From: CAVPMW01 sp963706515
GTDB taxonomy: Bacteria; Chloroflexota; Anaerolineae; Anaerolineales; UBA4823
Assembly (NCBI GenBank): GCA_963706515.1
Contig: CAVPMW010000015.1
Span: 124,001-188,000 of the forward strand
Reading direction: 5' to 3'
Length of the DNA: 64,000 nucleotides
Positions 9,509 to 18,113 of the stretch are shown here, piece after piece. The notes beneath the pieces are model-generated. The model was not told the DNA's origin and did not search any database. It saw only the letters and a program-made list of their open reading frames with translations. The position numbers were made by a program, and so were the translations under genes. Every line of letters starts with the position of its first letter. The stretch's first letter is position 1.

Positions 9509-10926
9509 GCACTCCCCTGGTGTGGATCGTTTTCCCCGGCGTCTTGGGGCTGGTACTTTTTTTCCTGCGCCGCTGGCCGCGCCTCTCGCTTTGGATCAGC
9601 GCTCTGGCAGCCTTGCTGCTCGCTCTGGCAGCCTGGCGCTTGCCAATCGGAGTGCCTCTGCCGTTCCTGCCCAGTATCACCTTTCAAGACACTTTTCTCG
9701 TTTTAGGGCGCCGTTTTGTCCTGGGCGCCAACGATCGCCTGTTCCTGCTCCTGATTTACCTGGGTGTGGCGATGTGGTTCGGCGGGTCGCGCATTGCCAG
9801 GACGGGTTCCCTGTTTGCCCCGCTCGGGTTGATTGCCACCGCACTGCTGACTGCTGCACTGGCAGTCGAGCCGGTTCTGTATGCCGCCTTGCTCATCGAG
9901 ATGGCTGCTCTGGTGTGCGTGCCAATCTTATCTCCACCGCATCGCCCTGCGGGGCGCGGCGCCTTACGATTTATCACCTTCCAGACGTTGGGCATGCCGC
10001 TGATCCTATTCACCAGCTGGATGATTCCATCGGTAGAAGCCAACCCCGGACGGACTGAGCTCGTCTCCAGTTTATCCGTTCTACTTCTGCTGGGCTTTGC
10101 GCTTCTGGCGGCAGTATTCCCTTTCCACGTCTGGCTCCCCATGGTCTCAGCCGAGACGAATCCTTACGCGGTCGCCTTCATATTCTTTATTGTGATGGGC
10201 ACGGTTTCTACTCTGGGACTGACCTTCATGGTGCGTTATGAGTGGCTGCGTACCCCTGTTGTTTTTTCCGCTTTGCGCCTCCTGGGCGTGTTGATGGTTC
10301 TCATTGGAGGGGTGTGGTCTGCTTTCGAGCAGCATTTGGGTCGGATTATGGGCTTTGCGATGATAGTGATCATCGGTGTTGCCCTGATCGCGGTCAGTTT
10401 AGGCGCCTCCGCTGGGTTCGCTGCTCAGCAGGATCAGCCGCTCACCAGTTTGCCGCCATTTATTTCCCTGCTGTTTGCATTGTTTATCCCCACCGGGATC
10501 TGCCTGGCAGTCTGGTCATTGGCGCTTACCGTGCTCCGCAACCAGGCTGGTGACCTGAGGTTGCCTGCTGTGCAAGGGATCGCCCACCGGCTGCCAATCG
10601 CTAGCAGCGGAGTGGTCATAGCGAACCTGGCAGTTGCCGGGCTGCCTTTCCTTGCATTTTTCCCGATTTACATCGCCCTATGGTCTGCGCTGGCGCAGGA
10701 GGCTCTGGGGGTCAGCCTGGTCGCATTGCTCGGTCTGGCAGGGCTGGCGCTTGCCAGCCTGCGCAGTGCAGCTGTGCTCGTCATCGAGCCTGCCAACCCG
10801 AGCTGGAATTTCAGTGAAAATCGCTGGCAGATCGTTTTATTGATCGTTGGGATGTCGCTCCTGCTCTTGATCGGCGTTTTACCCGGTATAAACATCTCCC
10901 TATTGGTATCCACAGCCCCCTTCTGA
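9505..10926 (+). CDS. NuoN/M-like antiporter membrane subunit
   Basis: A 473-residue protein of about 13 helices. It carries AAVFPFHVWLPMVSAETNPYAVAFIFFI, which corresponds to the conserved FPFHxWLPxAxxxAPxxVSA signature of proton-conducting NuoL/M/N and Mrp subunits, with the usual histidine and proline and a glutamate where many relatives have alanine. TTG 9505 overlaps the TGA of the preceding gene and is the likely start, implying translational coupling. The three membrane genes have no NADH-binding, quinone-site or hydrogenase partner next to them, so they form a stand-alone membrane module, perhaps a cation/proton antiporter or a partner of a remote enzyme. Confidence 0.75.
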   Translation: MSTPLVWIVFPGVLGLVLFFLRRWPRLSLWISALAALLLALAAWRLPIGVPLPFLPSITFQDTFLVLGRRFVLGANDRLFLLLIYLGVAMWFGGSRIARTGSLFAPLGLIATALLTAALAVEPVLYAALLIEMAALVCVPILSPPHRPAGRGALRFITFQTLGMPLILFTSWMIPSVEANPGRTELVSSLSVLLLLGFALLAAVFPFHVWLPMVSAETNPYAVAFIFFIVMGTVSTLGLTFMVRYEWLRTPVVFSALRLLGVLMVLIGGVWSAFEQHLGRIMGFAMIVIIGVALIAVSLGASAGFAAQQDQPLTSLPPFISLLFALFIPTGICLAVWSLALTVLRNQAGDLRLPAVQGIAHRLPIASSGVVIANLAVAGLPFLAFFPIYIALWSALAQEALGVSLVALLGLAGLALASLRSAAVLVIEPANPSWNFSENRWQIVLLIVGMSLLLLIGVLPGINISLLVSTAPF

Positions 10927-11020
10927 GAGCCGCGCCAAACCAGACGGGGCGCATCCGCGACGCATGGGCTGGGCACACGCGGGGTCCCTGGTAAAGGATC
11001 ATTCACCCGGTCATACATGC

Positions 11021-11065
11021 TATAATTTCTGCAATTCAGCAAAGATTGCTCTTTGGGATATCCCA
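11021..11065 (+). promoter_or_regulatory. Possible promoter -10 box with downstream palindrome
   Basis: A perfect TATAAT lies at 11021-11026 in the gap before the coiled-coil gene, without a recognisable -35 box at the right spacing. About 28 bp downstream is a perfect 12-bp palindrome tgggatatccca (11054-11065) that could bind a dimeric regulator. The next gene begins about 140 bp further on. Confidence 0.3.
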
Positions 11066-11207
11066 GGGATGTGCCGGAGAGCGCTCCCCGCTGGAATCCT
11101 GAGCGGACTGCTTAGCGTATTTCGCCGAAACCCGTATGCGAACTGGCGGCACCCTCTTGAGCGGGGACAATTGCTATTTTCAGATATTTTGAAAAGGAGA
11201 CCAGCCA

Positions 11208-12390
11208 ATGGAAATCGAGCAGATCGTCAAACAAGTGGACTGGCTGGATGACGAACGCCGCAAAGACAAAACCGTCCTCAAGTCATTAGAGGACCGGCTG
11301 TCTTCATTGGAAGGCAATCTGCCGCCCCTCGTGGGGCAAATTAAAGAACTGTCCGGTGATTTAACCCGTTATTCGGCGATTTTTTCCCGCATGGACCAAT
11401 ATGACGAATCTCTGCTCCAGCAGCGCATCGAATCGAAGCAAAGCCTTGAGGAGATCGTTGGAGACCTTAAGAAACGGATTGACGATACCGAAAAGGTCCG
11501 GCGGGTTGAGATCCGGGCAGTTGACACCAGCCTGGTAGAGCTGCGTAAAGAGCTCGAGCCAATCCCTGAACTCAAGCGAGCGCTAAAATCCCGGGTTGAT
11601 GAGGAAGCCCGCCTGGGGAAGCTGATCGATGAGGTTCGCGCCAAGCTGGATACGATTCGCAGAAGCGACGAGGAGTACACTCGTACTTACCGCCTTCTCG
11701 ACGACGGGCGCCGCCAGGAACTCGAAGCGTTTGACCGATGTACAAGGCGAAGTGGCCGCGATTCGCAAGAGAGTTGACGAACAGCGCAGCCAGTTTGAGC
11801 TGACTTCCACGACGATTAAAAAGCAAGAAGTCCGTCTGAACGAAATGTCAGTGGTCGAGACGGAACGACGCGACGCCCAGGCAAAGTTTTTGGAGACTCA
11901 GGCGATGCGCCAGGTCGAACGCGACCGCATCTGGAAGGACTGGGAAGCTCGCTTTGACGTCATAGAAAGTCAAACCGGCAACATTGAGACCAACCTGCTG
12001 GCTTTGGAAGAGACTCATCGCACCGTCAAGCGCTCGCAGCAGAACGTCGACGAGCTGGCTCAGAAAGTAGACCGCCGCATCAACGAGCTCTCCGAGATCC
12101 AGCGCCTGTCCGAGGAGCGATTCCGCCAGGAGTGGGTGACCTTCAAAGCCGACGATCAGAAACGTTGGACAAATTACACCCTGACTCTCGAGGAGCAGCG
12201 CAATGAGACTGCCCGCCTCTACGAGAAGTTGAGCGATCGCGTTACCCAGCTGGAGGATATGGTCCAGGAAACGTCAGATTTGCTCCACCAGGTCAACGAT
12301 CAGACCGAGAAGCGCTTGCAATCCATGCTGGCTGTCGCTCACGAATGGGTTGAAGCCTACGAGCGCACGTTCGGTCGCTCACGCGGCTGA
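11208..12390 (+). CDS. Long coiled-coil protein, one frameshift
   Basis: About 394 residues made almost entirely of heptad repeats, for example SLEDRLSSLEGNLPPLVGQI, DLKKRIDDTEKV and LEDMVQETSDLLHQVNDQTE; no signal peptide or membrane segment, so probably a cytosolic rod. The start ATG 11208 follows AAAAGGAGACC. The frame changes near 11729: the sequence gcgtttgacc reads correctly as ALTDVQGEVAA if one T of the TTT run is removed, which points to a homopolymer error. It precedes selB by 38 bp. I recognise no family; a scaffold or cell-architecture role is possible but unproven. Confidence 0.65.
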
Positions 12391-12428
12391 GCGCAGGCAT
12401 GCCGTAGAGAGCGTCTGACGGGCTGCAG

Positions 12429-14354
12429 ATGCGCGTCATTGGAACCGCCGGTCATGTAGACCATGGGAAATCTACCCTGGTCGAGGCGCTTACTGGAACT
12501 CATCCTGACCGGCTGAAGGAAGAGCACGAGCGAGAAATGACGATAGACCTGGGATTCGCCTGGTTTACCCTGCCAGGCTCGTCTCCCCAGGAAAACGAAG
12601 AAGTTGGCATCGTTGATGTCCCCGGTCATCGCGATTTTATCGAGAATATGCTTGCCGGGGTGGGCGGGATCGACCTGGTTTTATTTGTCGTCGCCGCCGA
12701 CGAAGGAGTTATGCCCCAAACCCGTGAGCACCTTGCCATCCTGGACCTGCTTCAAATCCACGGCGGCGTGGTGGCGCTCACCAAAATTGACCTGGTCCCG
12801 GATGAGGAATGGCTGGAGCTGGTCGAGGCTGACCTGCGCCAGGTATTTCGCGGTACGGTCCTGGAAAACGCTCCGCTCATCCGCGTTTCCGCGCGCACCC
12901 GCCAGGGCATCCCCGATCTGCTGGCGGCATTGCGCAGCTGCCTGGCTGAAGCGCCTGCCCGCCCGGACCTCGGTCGCCCGCGCCTCCCAATCGATCGCAT
13001 CTTCACCATCACCGGCTTCGGCACAGTCGTGACCGGCACCCTCACCGATGGGCGGTTCAGCGTTGGCGATGACGTTGAAATTTTACCGGACGGGGTACAA
13101 GGTAGGGTGCGCGGCCTGCAAACGCACAAACACAAGCTGAGCCAGGCCGTCCCGGGGAGCCGTACGGCTGTGAACATCTCCGGAGTGACCACCGAACAGG
13201 TGAAGCGCGGCGACGTGGTCTGCCATCCCGGCGACTACCGCAGCACACGCCGCCTGGACGTCCACTTCCGCTTGCTCGCCGATGCCAGCCAGCCGGTCCA
13301 CCATAATTCAACGGTGAAGCTGTTTATCGGCGCAAGCGAAACCCTGGCGCGCATCCGGCTGCTGGGCACGGACGAGCTGCACCCCGGTGAAGAAGGCTGG
13401 CTGCAGCTGGAGCCATTCCTGCCGGTCCTGGCAGTGCGCGGCGACCGCTATATCCTGCGCCGTCCTTCACCCGGCGAGACGCTTGGCGGCGGCGCCGTCA
13501 TGGATCCCCACCCCAAGGGACGTTACAAGCGCCGCTCTGCAGAGGCCCTCCAGCGGCTCAATTCATTACTCGAGGGTACACCTGCCGAAGTGGTCTTCCA
13601 GGCCTGCCTGCAGCTTGGCGCAGCGCCTCTACGCGAGGTGGTCGCCCGTTCGAATCTTGATTTACCGGCTGCCCAGGCTGCTTTGACCGAGCTCCTGGCG
13701 AGCGGGCAAATCCTGCTCCTGGAAACAGAGCCGGTCGCCGTACTCAAGCCCGACACTCTGCTGGTCAGCCAGAGCTACTGGAGCCAGTTCTCCGCCAGGC
13801 TGCTGGCTGAGGTCGATAGCTACCACCGTGCCTATCCGCTCCGCTCCGGCATGCCGCGCGAAGAGCTGAAGAGCCGGCTGAAGGCATACCCCAGCCTCAC
13901 TCCCCACGTGTTCAGCCTGGCACTCGCCCGGTTGGTAAACGAAGGTCAATTGGTTGAGCGCGGTCCCCTGGTATTGAAGGCAGGATACCAGGTCGGTTTT
14001 ACTCCCCAGCAGCAGGCGCTGGTCGACGACCTGCTGGCCCGCTTCGCGGCTGCACCGTACGCGCCCCCCACGGTCAAAGATTGCCAGGCAGAGGTTGGCG
14101 ACGAATTATTCGGAGCCCTGCTCGAGCTGGATAATCTCGTGCTGGTTTCCGCTGAGGTCGTCTTCCGCCGGGAAGACTACGAGCGCATGGTCAGCACGAT
14201 CCGCCAGCTGTTAAGCGAACGCGGCGCGCTGACCGCGGCTGAAGTGCGCGATTATTTCGACACCAGCCGCCGCTACTCGCTGGCCTTGCTCGAGCACCTC
14301 GATGCAGCCGGCATAACCCAGCGGGATGGGGATATACGCCGCCTGCGGCATTGA
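12429..14354 (+). CDS. selB: Selenocysteine-specific elongation factor SelB
   Basis: A 641-residue translational GTPase that delivers Sec-tRNA to UGA codons marked by a SECIS element. GTP-binding motifs are intact: GHVDHGKST (residues 8-16), DVPGH (63-67) and TKID (118-121). The EF-Tu-like domain II is seen at FTITGFGTVVTGTL, and the C-terminal half has the winged-helix repeats that bind the SECIS hairpin. Length fits the family. selA, selD and a tRNA-Sec gene are not in the window, and the hydrogenase downstream has Cys at both metal-binding motifs, so the selenoproteins it serves must be elsewhere. The frame is unbroken. Confidence 0.95.
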   Translation: MRVIGTAGHVDHGKSTLVEALTGTHPDRLKEEHEREMTIDLGFAWFTLPGSSPQENEEVGIVDVPGHRDFIENMLAGVGGIDLVLFVVAADEGVMPQTREHLAILDLLQIHGGVVALTKIDLVPDEEWLELVEADLRQVFRGTVLENAPLIRVSARTRQGIPDLLAALRSCLAEAPARPDLGRPRLPIDRIFTITGFGTVVTGTLTDGRFSVGDDVEILPDGVQGRVRGLQTHKHKLSQAVPGSRTAVNISGVTTEQVKRGDVVCHPGDYRSTRRLDVHFRLLADASQPVHHNSTVKLFIGASETLARIRLLGTDELHPGEEGWLQLEPFLPVLAVRGDRYILRRPSPGETLGGGAVMDPHPKGRYKRRSAEALQRLNSLLEGTPAEVVFQACLQLGAAPLREVVARSNLDLPAAQAALTELLASGQILLLETEPVAVLKPDTLLVSQSYWSQFSARLLAEVDSYHRAYPLRSGMPREELKSRLKAYPSLTPHVFSLALARLVNEGQLVERGPLVLKAGYQVGFTPQQQALVDDLLARFAAAPYAPPTVKDCQAEVGDELFGALLELDNLVLVSAEVVFRREDYERMVSTIRQLLSERGALTAAEVRDYFDTSRRYSLALLEHLDAAGITQRDGDIRRLRH

Positions 14355-14374
14355 GCAGTTTTTCACGAAGCTGT

Positions 14375-14414
14375 TAATTATGATACCCTGCGGGTCAGGG
14401 TATAATCATAATTA
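14375..14414. terminator. Stem-loop after selB
   Basis: Left arm 14375-14390 and right arm 14396-14414 pair (taattatga plus taccctg) with a short bulge and a 5-nt loop. It begins 21 bp after the selB stop. There is no U-run, so it may be a weak terminator or an mRNA-stabilising hairpin; a TATAAT also occurs in the right arm. Confidence 0.4.
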
Positions 14415-14524
14415 GCGATCCATTAACGCCGCCCGGCGGAGCCGAAGCGCCTGATCGACCGTCCTTCGTCCTCTGCGCATTGACCGGACCGGGTAGATAT
14501 AAAAAACTAAAAGGCAGCAAAGCT

Positions 14525-16114
14525 ATGGACCACTCATTAAGCTCTTTCCGCTGGAGCCGGGTAATCCCGGTCATCCTGGCGATCCTGGTCTTACTGGCGC
14601 TGGTGCTCACTCCCTGGATGAGCGGACAGGCCGCGGCCGTCCTGACCATCGCCCCGCTCACCTGGAACGTGGTCGGCCTGGACAGCACCAATGTCGCCAA
14701 TGGACCGAACGGGTACCTGGTGGGTGCGCACGTGTGCAATACAGGCGACGTGGCTGCCACGGCGGTAATCGTTCAATTTATTTGGGATACACACAAACGC
14801 CAATATTAACCTGGAAAACCCCGCAGCGGATACCCAAACGATCGCCTTTCTGGATCATGGTACCTGCCAGGATATCTATTTCAACGTGATCGTCAACCCG
14901 TGTGGCGGGCGCGATCGGCACTGCCCGCCAGTACCATATCGTTGCTTCTCGCCAGCGGGGTACCTGCAGCTGCCAGCACCCCGCTCGGCTTAGAAATTTA
15001 CGTGGCGCCGCTCGTGGTCCAATCTGCCCCACCGGATATCTCTCCGTTCACCGTATACAGGCCCTACTTCCGTTTTTGTCGGCGGTACTTACCAGTATGT
15101 GGGCACCAGCACCATCACACGATACGACCGGCGTCCTGCCGGATACCCGCAGCTCGTCCACCTGCTCGATTTTCCCACCAGCATCTTCCGCGTGATGGAC
15201 ATCCAGACCACATACACCTATTCAACGTACCACCAGCATCGATTCAAACTACGCCGATGCCTGCGGGTGGGATAACGATCCGAAGCCCTCGCCCAGCACC
15301 TATCTACCTGCATTGGACCGGTCAATTATCCCGGAGGCGTCCTGGGTGGAACCACGCAGACCACCTACACCGTCCAGGTGATCGCTCCGGGCACAGTCAC
15401 TTTGAGCGGAGCAGTCTATGCCTATACCGGAACCCCGGATTCTTACGTCTACGAGGCCATCACGCCCAATTTGGTCATCACTGCCGTCAACCAGAACACT
15501 CTGACACCTACGATCAGCCTCACCCCGACGAGCACCTCGACCCGTATCCGGTACACCGCTCACCCCGACGAACACCGCGACGGTAACCGGTACGCCGCCT
15601 ACCTCGACGCGCACTGCGACGGTTACCGGCACCCCGCATACTCCCACGGTCACCGGCACGCTCACCCCCAACCCGGCGATCACGAATTCCGTCAGCCCGA
15701 CCTCGGCGAAAGTCAACCAGAATTTCACCTTCACCGTACGGGTGACCAATAATGGCAATACCTCTGCCACCACCCTGGTCGTGCGCAGCACGTATCCCAC
15801 CCAACTGACGCTTACCAGCGCCAGCTCGACGAGCGGCTCGGCGGTCATCAACACCTCGACGAACACGGTTACCACGGAGTTCAGCAGCCTCGCTCCGGGC
15901 GCATCGGTAACGATCACGGTCGTCGGCAGGGTGAACAGCACCGCGACCACGACGGTAAACCTGACGAACACAGGCTACCCTGACATACAGCTACGGGAAT
16001 TTCATTTTCTCCCGCACCTCGAATACCGTCTTCTTCCAGGTCATCGGAACGTCCACCCTACCGGGGACTGGAGAAAAGAATATCGAGGCGCCTCCTGCAG
16101 CAAGCGCTTCCAAC
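14525..16114 (+). CDS. Secreted DUF11-type surface protein with LPGTG signal, heavily frameshifted
   Basis: ATG 14525 opens a signal peptide (VIPVILAILVLLALVLTPWMSGQAAA). The rest must be read across about five or more frame changes: a LTWNVVGLDSTN and VGAHVCNTGD region, cysteine-containing beta-rich segments, a Thr/Pro linker with TPTPVTGTP-like repeats (about 15490-15680) and a DUF11-like domain (FTFTVRVTNNGNTSATTLVV, then SLAPGASVTITVVGRVNSTAT). At 16058-16072 it carries LPGTG, then 14 residues and a hydrophobic helix starting at 16115. There is no stop in this frame between about 15985 and 16510, so the signal runs directly into the sortase region described next. Likely an exported, anchored adhesive or structural protein. 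Confidence 0.65.
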
Positions 16115-16964
16115 ATGGCGGCTGTCATCGGCGTGCTGCTGCTCGGTCTGGGGGCTGCCGGCATTCTCTTCAGCCTGCGCGCCAAGGCGCACCAGCCCTA
16201 TTGGGCAGACTGGTTCCTGAAGACCGGCATTGCACTGTTCTTCATCGGCGCGGTGTTCGGGCTGGTCAGCCTGGGACTCCGCCCTGCCCCACCGGGTGAG
16301 CAGCCGCTCGCCCAGGCAACCGTTCAGCCATCCGCCCTGGACCCGAACGTCAAGACAGCCCTGGCGCGCGGCGAGCCGCCGATCATTATGCCCGAATTCC
16401 CCTTTGCCGGAGATCCGGACGAGCCGGCGCAGCTTCCCGATTTCCCCGTCCCCTCACCGACCATCCAGGCCACTCGCCGGTCCAACCGAAAAACAGCCGG
16501 ATACTTCTGAAATTACTCGCATCTCCATCCCGGCGCTGAACCTGGACACAGTCGTAAAATACGTTCCATTTGACGGTTACAGCTGGATGATCGCCGGGCT
16601 TAACCAGGAAATCGCCTGGATGGGAGAGACCTCCTGGCCCGGGCTGGGCGGCAACACCGCCCTGGCAGGTCACGTCACGCTGCGCTCCGGCGCGGATGGT
16701 CCCTTCCGCTACCTCTCCGACCTGGGCTACGGCGACGAAGTGCACATCTATACCGAAGAGAATGAATACGTTTACCAGGTGCGCGAGCAGCAAACCGTCT
16801 CTGAGGGCGACCTGTCGGTCGTCGATCCCAGCGAGCAGCCAAGGCTGACCCTGATCACCTGCACTGAGTGGAGCAAGGATGCCAAGATGTACCTCAGTCG
16901 TTTGGTGGTCGTCTCCGACCTGGTCAAAGTCGACCCGCTGGTTAATACTACCCAGGGCAACTGA
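16115..16964 (+). CDS. Sortase domain with two N-terminal membrane helices, one frameshift; probably fused to the LPGTG protein
   Basis: The region starts with helix MAAVIGVLLLGLGAAGILF, a short basic loop (RAKAHQPYW) and a second helix FLKTGIALFFIGAVFGLVS, then a proline-rich linker. The sortase domain follows (ISIPALNLDTVVKYVPFDG to the end). The catalytic triad of a sortase transpeptidase is visible: His in AGHVT (codon 16671), Cys in LITCTEW (16860) and Arg in YLSRLVVV (16899). Short length and motifs suggest the class D/E/F type. One frame change occurs near 16470-16490. ATG 16115 has no Shine-Dalgarno, and the frame is open upstream through LPGTG, so I suspect one polypeptide carrying both a sorting signal and the enzyme. 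Confidence 0.78.
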
Positions 16965-16990
16965 GCAAATATTCTCTGCCTGCTCCATCT

Positions 16991-17027
16991 TTGACATTTG
17001 CGGCGGCATACCCGCCGCAAATGTCAA
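16991..17027. terminator. Perfect 16-bp stem-loop between sortase gene and azlC
   Basis: Arms 16991-17006 and 17012-17027 are perfectly complementary with a 5-nt loop. It lies 27 bp after the sortase stop and 13 bp before azlC. On the minus strand it would be followed by an A-rich stretch, on the plus strand by only ttt, so its strength as a Rho-independent terminator is moderate. Confidence 0.6.
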
Positions 17028-17039
17028 TTTAGGATAACA

Positions 17040-17741
17040 ATGAAGGTCAACGTCCCTGCCAGAGAGTTTTGGTCCGGAGTAAAGGCTGAGAGCCCTTTGC
17101 TGATCAGCGTATTCCCCTTCGGCATGATCTACGGCGTGCTGGCTCTCGCCGCCGGGATTCTGCCCAAAACGGCTCAGGCGATGTCTTCCGTCGTCTTTGC
17201 CGGCTCAGCCCAGATCGTCGTTACCCAGCTGGTCGCACTGGCTGCTCCCGGATGGGTGATCGTCCTCACGATTTTCGTAATTAACCTGCGCCACGCATTA
17301 TACAGCGCTTCGCTCGCGCCCTACCTGCACCGGTTATCGCCCTATTGGAAAGCTATCCTGGCCTATTTTTTGACGGATGAAGCCTACGCAGTGACCATCA
17401 CGCATTACGAAGCTCCTGGAGAGGTGACTCACAAACACTGGTTCTTCCTGGGCGCTGGCCTCGCCTTGTGGACTACCTGGCAGATCAGCACGGCAGTGGG
17501 CATCCTGCTGGGAGCAGTTATTCCCGCCAGCTGGTCATTGGATTTTACCCTTGCCCTGACTTTTATTGCGCTGGTCGTCCCTCGCCTCACGGATTGGCCG
17601 AACGTGGCAGCCGCCCTGACCGCCGGAGTCACGGCATTGCTGGCATACAGCTTACCTTACAAGGTGGGTCTCCTCCTGGCTGCATTGGTAGGAATTGCCA
17701 CCGGTACGCTTTTGGAGAGGAGGCAGAGAAACAGCCGGTGA
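17040..17741 (+). CDS. azlC: AzlC family branched-chain amino acid exporter, large subunit
   Basis: A 233-residue inner-membrane protein with the AzlC pattern: FPFGMIYGVLALAAG, SSVVFAGSAQIVVTQL and FVINLRHALYSASLAPYL, the last being the most conserved stretch of the family. AzlC with AzlD exports branched-chain amino acids or analogues (as in Bacillus azaleucine resistance). ATG 17040 is preceded by TTAGGATAAC, a fair ribosome site. The stop overlaps the GTG start of azlD (GTGA), showing translational coupling. Confidence 0.9.
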   Translation: MKVNVPAREFWSGVKAESPLLISVFPFGMIYGVLALAAGILPKTAQAMSSVVFAGSAQIVVTQLVALAAPGWVIVLTIFVINLRHALYSASLAPYLHRLSPYWKAILAYFLTDEAYAVTITHYEAPGEVTHKHWFFLGAGLALWTTWQISTAVGILLGAVIPASWSLDFTLALTFIALVVPRLTDWPNVAAALTAGVTALLAYSLPYKVGLLLAALVGIATGTLLERRQRNSR

Positions 17742-18049
17742 GCCTTTGGTTCGTTCTGCTGCTCGGCGGTCTGCTCACTTACTTGCTGCGCTTATCCTTT
17801 ATTGCCTTATCCGGCAGGGAATTCCCCGCCTGGCTGGAGCGCAGCTTGCGTTTCGTACCCCCTGCAGTGTTAACCGCCATCCTGTTCCCGGAGCTGTTCA
17901 TGCAAAGTGGTGCCCTCGATATCTCTCTGGGGAACAACCGGCTCCTGGCTGGTCTGGTAGCCATCCTGGTTGCCTGGCGCACGCGCAGCATGCTGCTGAC
18001 GATCCTGGCTGGGATGGGCGCCTTGCTTCTCCTGCAGTGGTTGCGATAA
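17738..18049 (+). CDS. azlD: AzlD family small subunit of amino acid exporter
   Basis: A 103-residue membrane protein of three to four helices with TYLLRLSFIAL, RSLRFVPPAVLTAILFPEL and AWRTRSMLLTILAGMGALLLLQW, all typical of AzlD, including the conserved proline pair in the second segment and the WRTRS turn. The GTG start at 17738 overlaps the azlC stop. It completes the two-subunit exporter. Confidence 0.9.
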   Translation: MSLWFVLLLGGLLTYLLRLSFIALSGREFPAWLERSLRFVPPAVLTAILFPELFMQSGALDISLGNNRLLAGLVAILVAWRTRSMLLTILAGMGALLLLQWLR

Positions 18050-18113
18050 AATAAACCCGCTCACCAGTTCGCTAAACTACCTCGCAATTATGAATTCATA
18101 ACCCGGATTGTTT

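Noticed and set aside
13630..13660. gttcgaatc T-loop-like sequence as a tRNA gene
   Set aside because: It lies within selB coding sequence and no acceptor or anticodon stem can be drawn.
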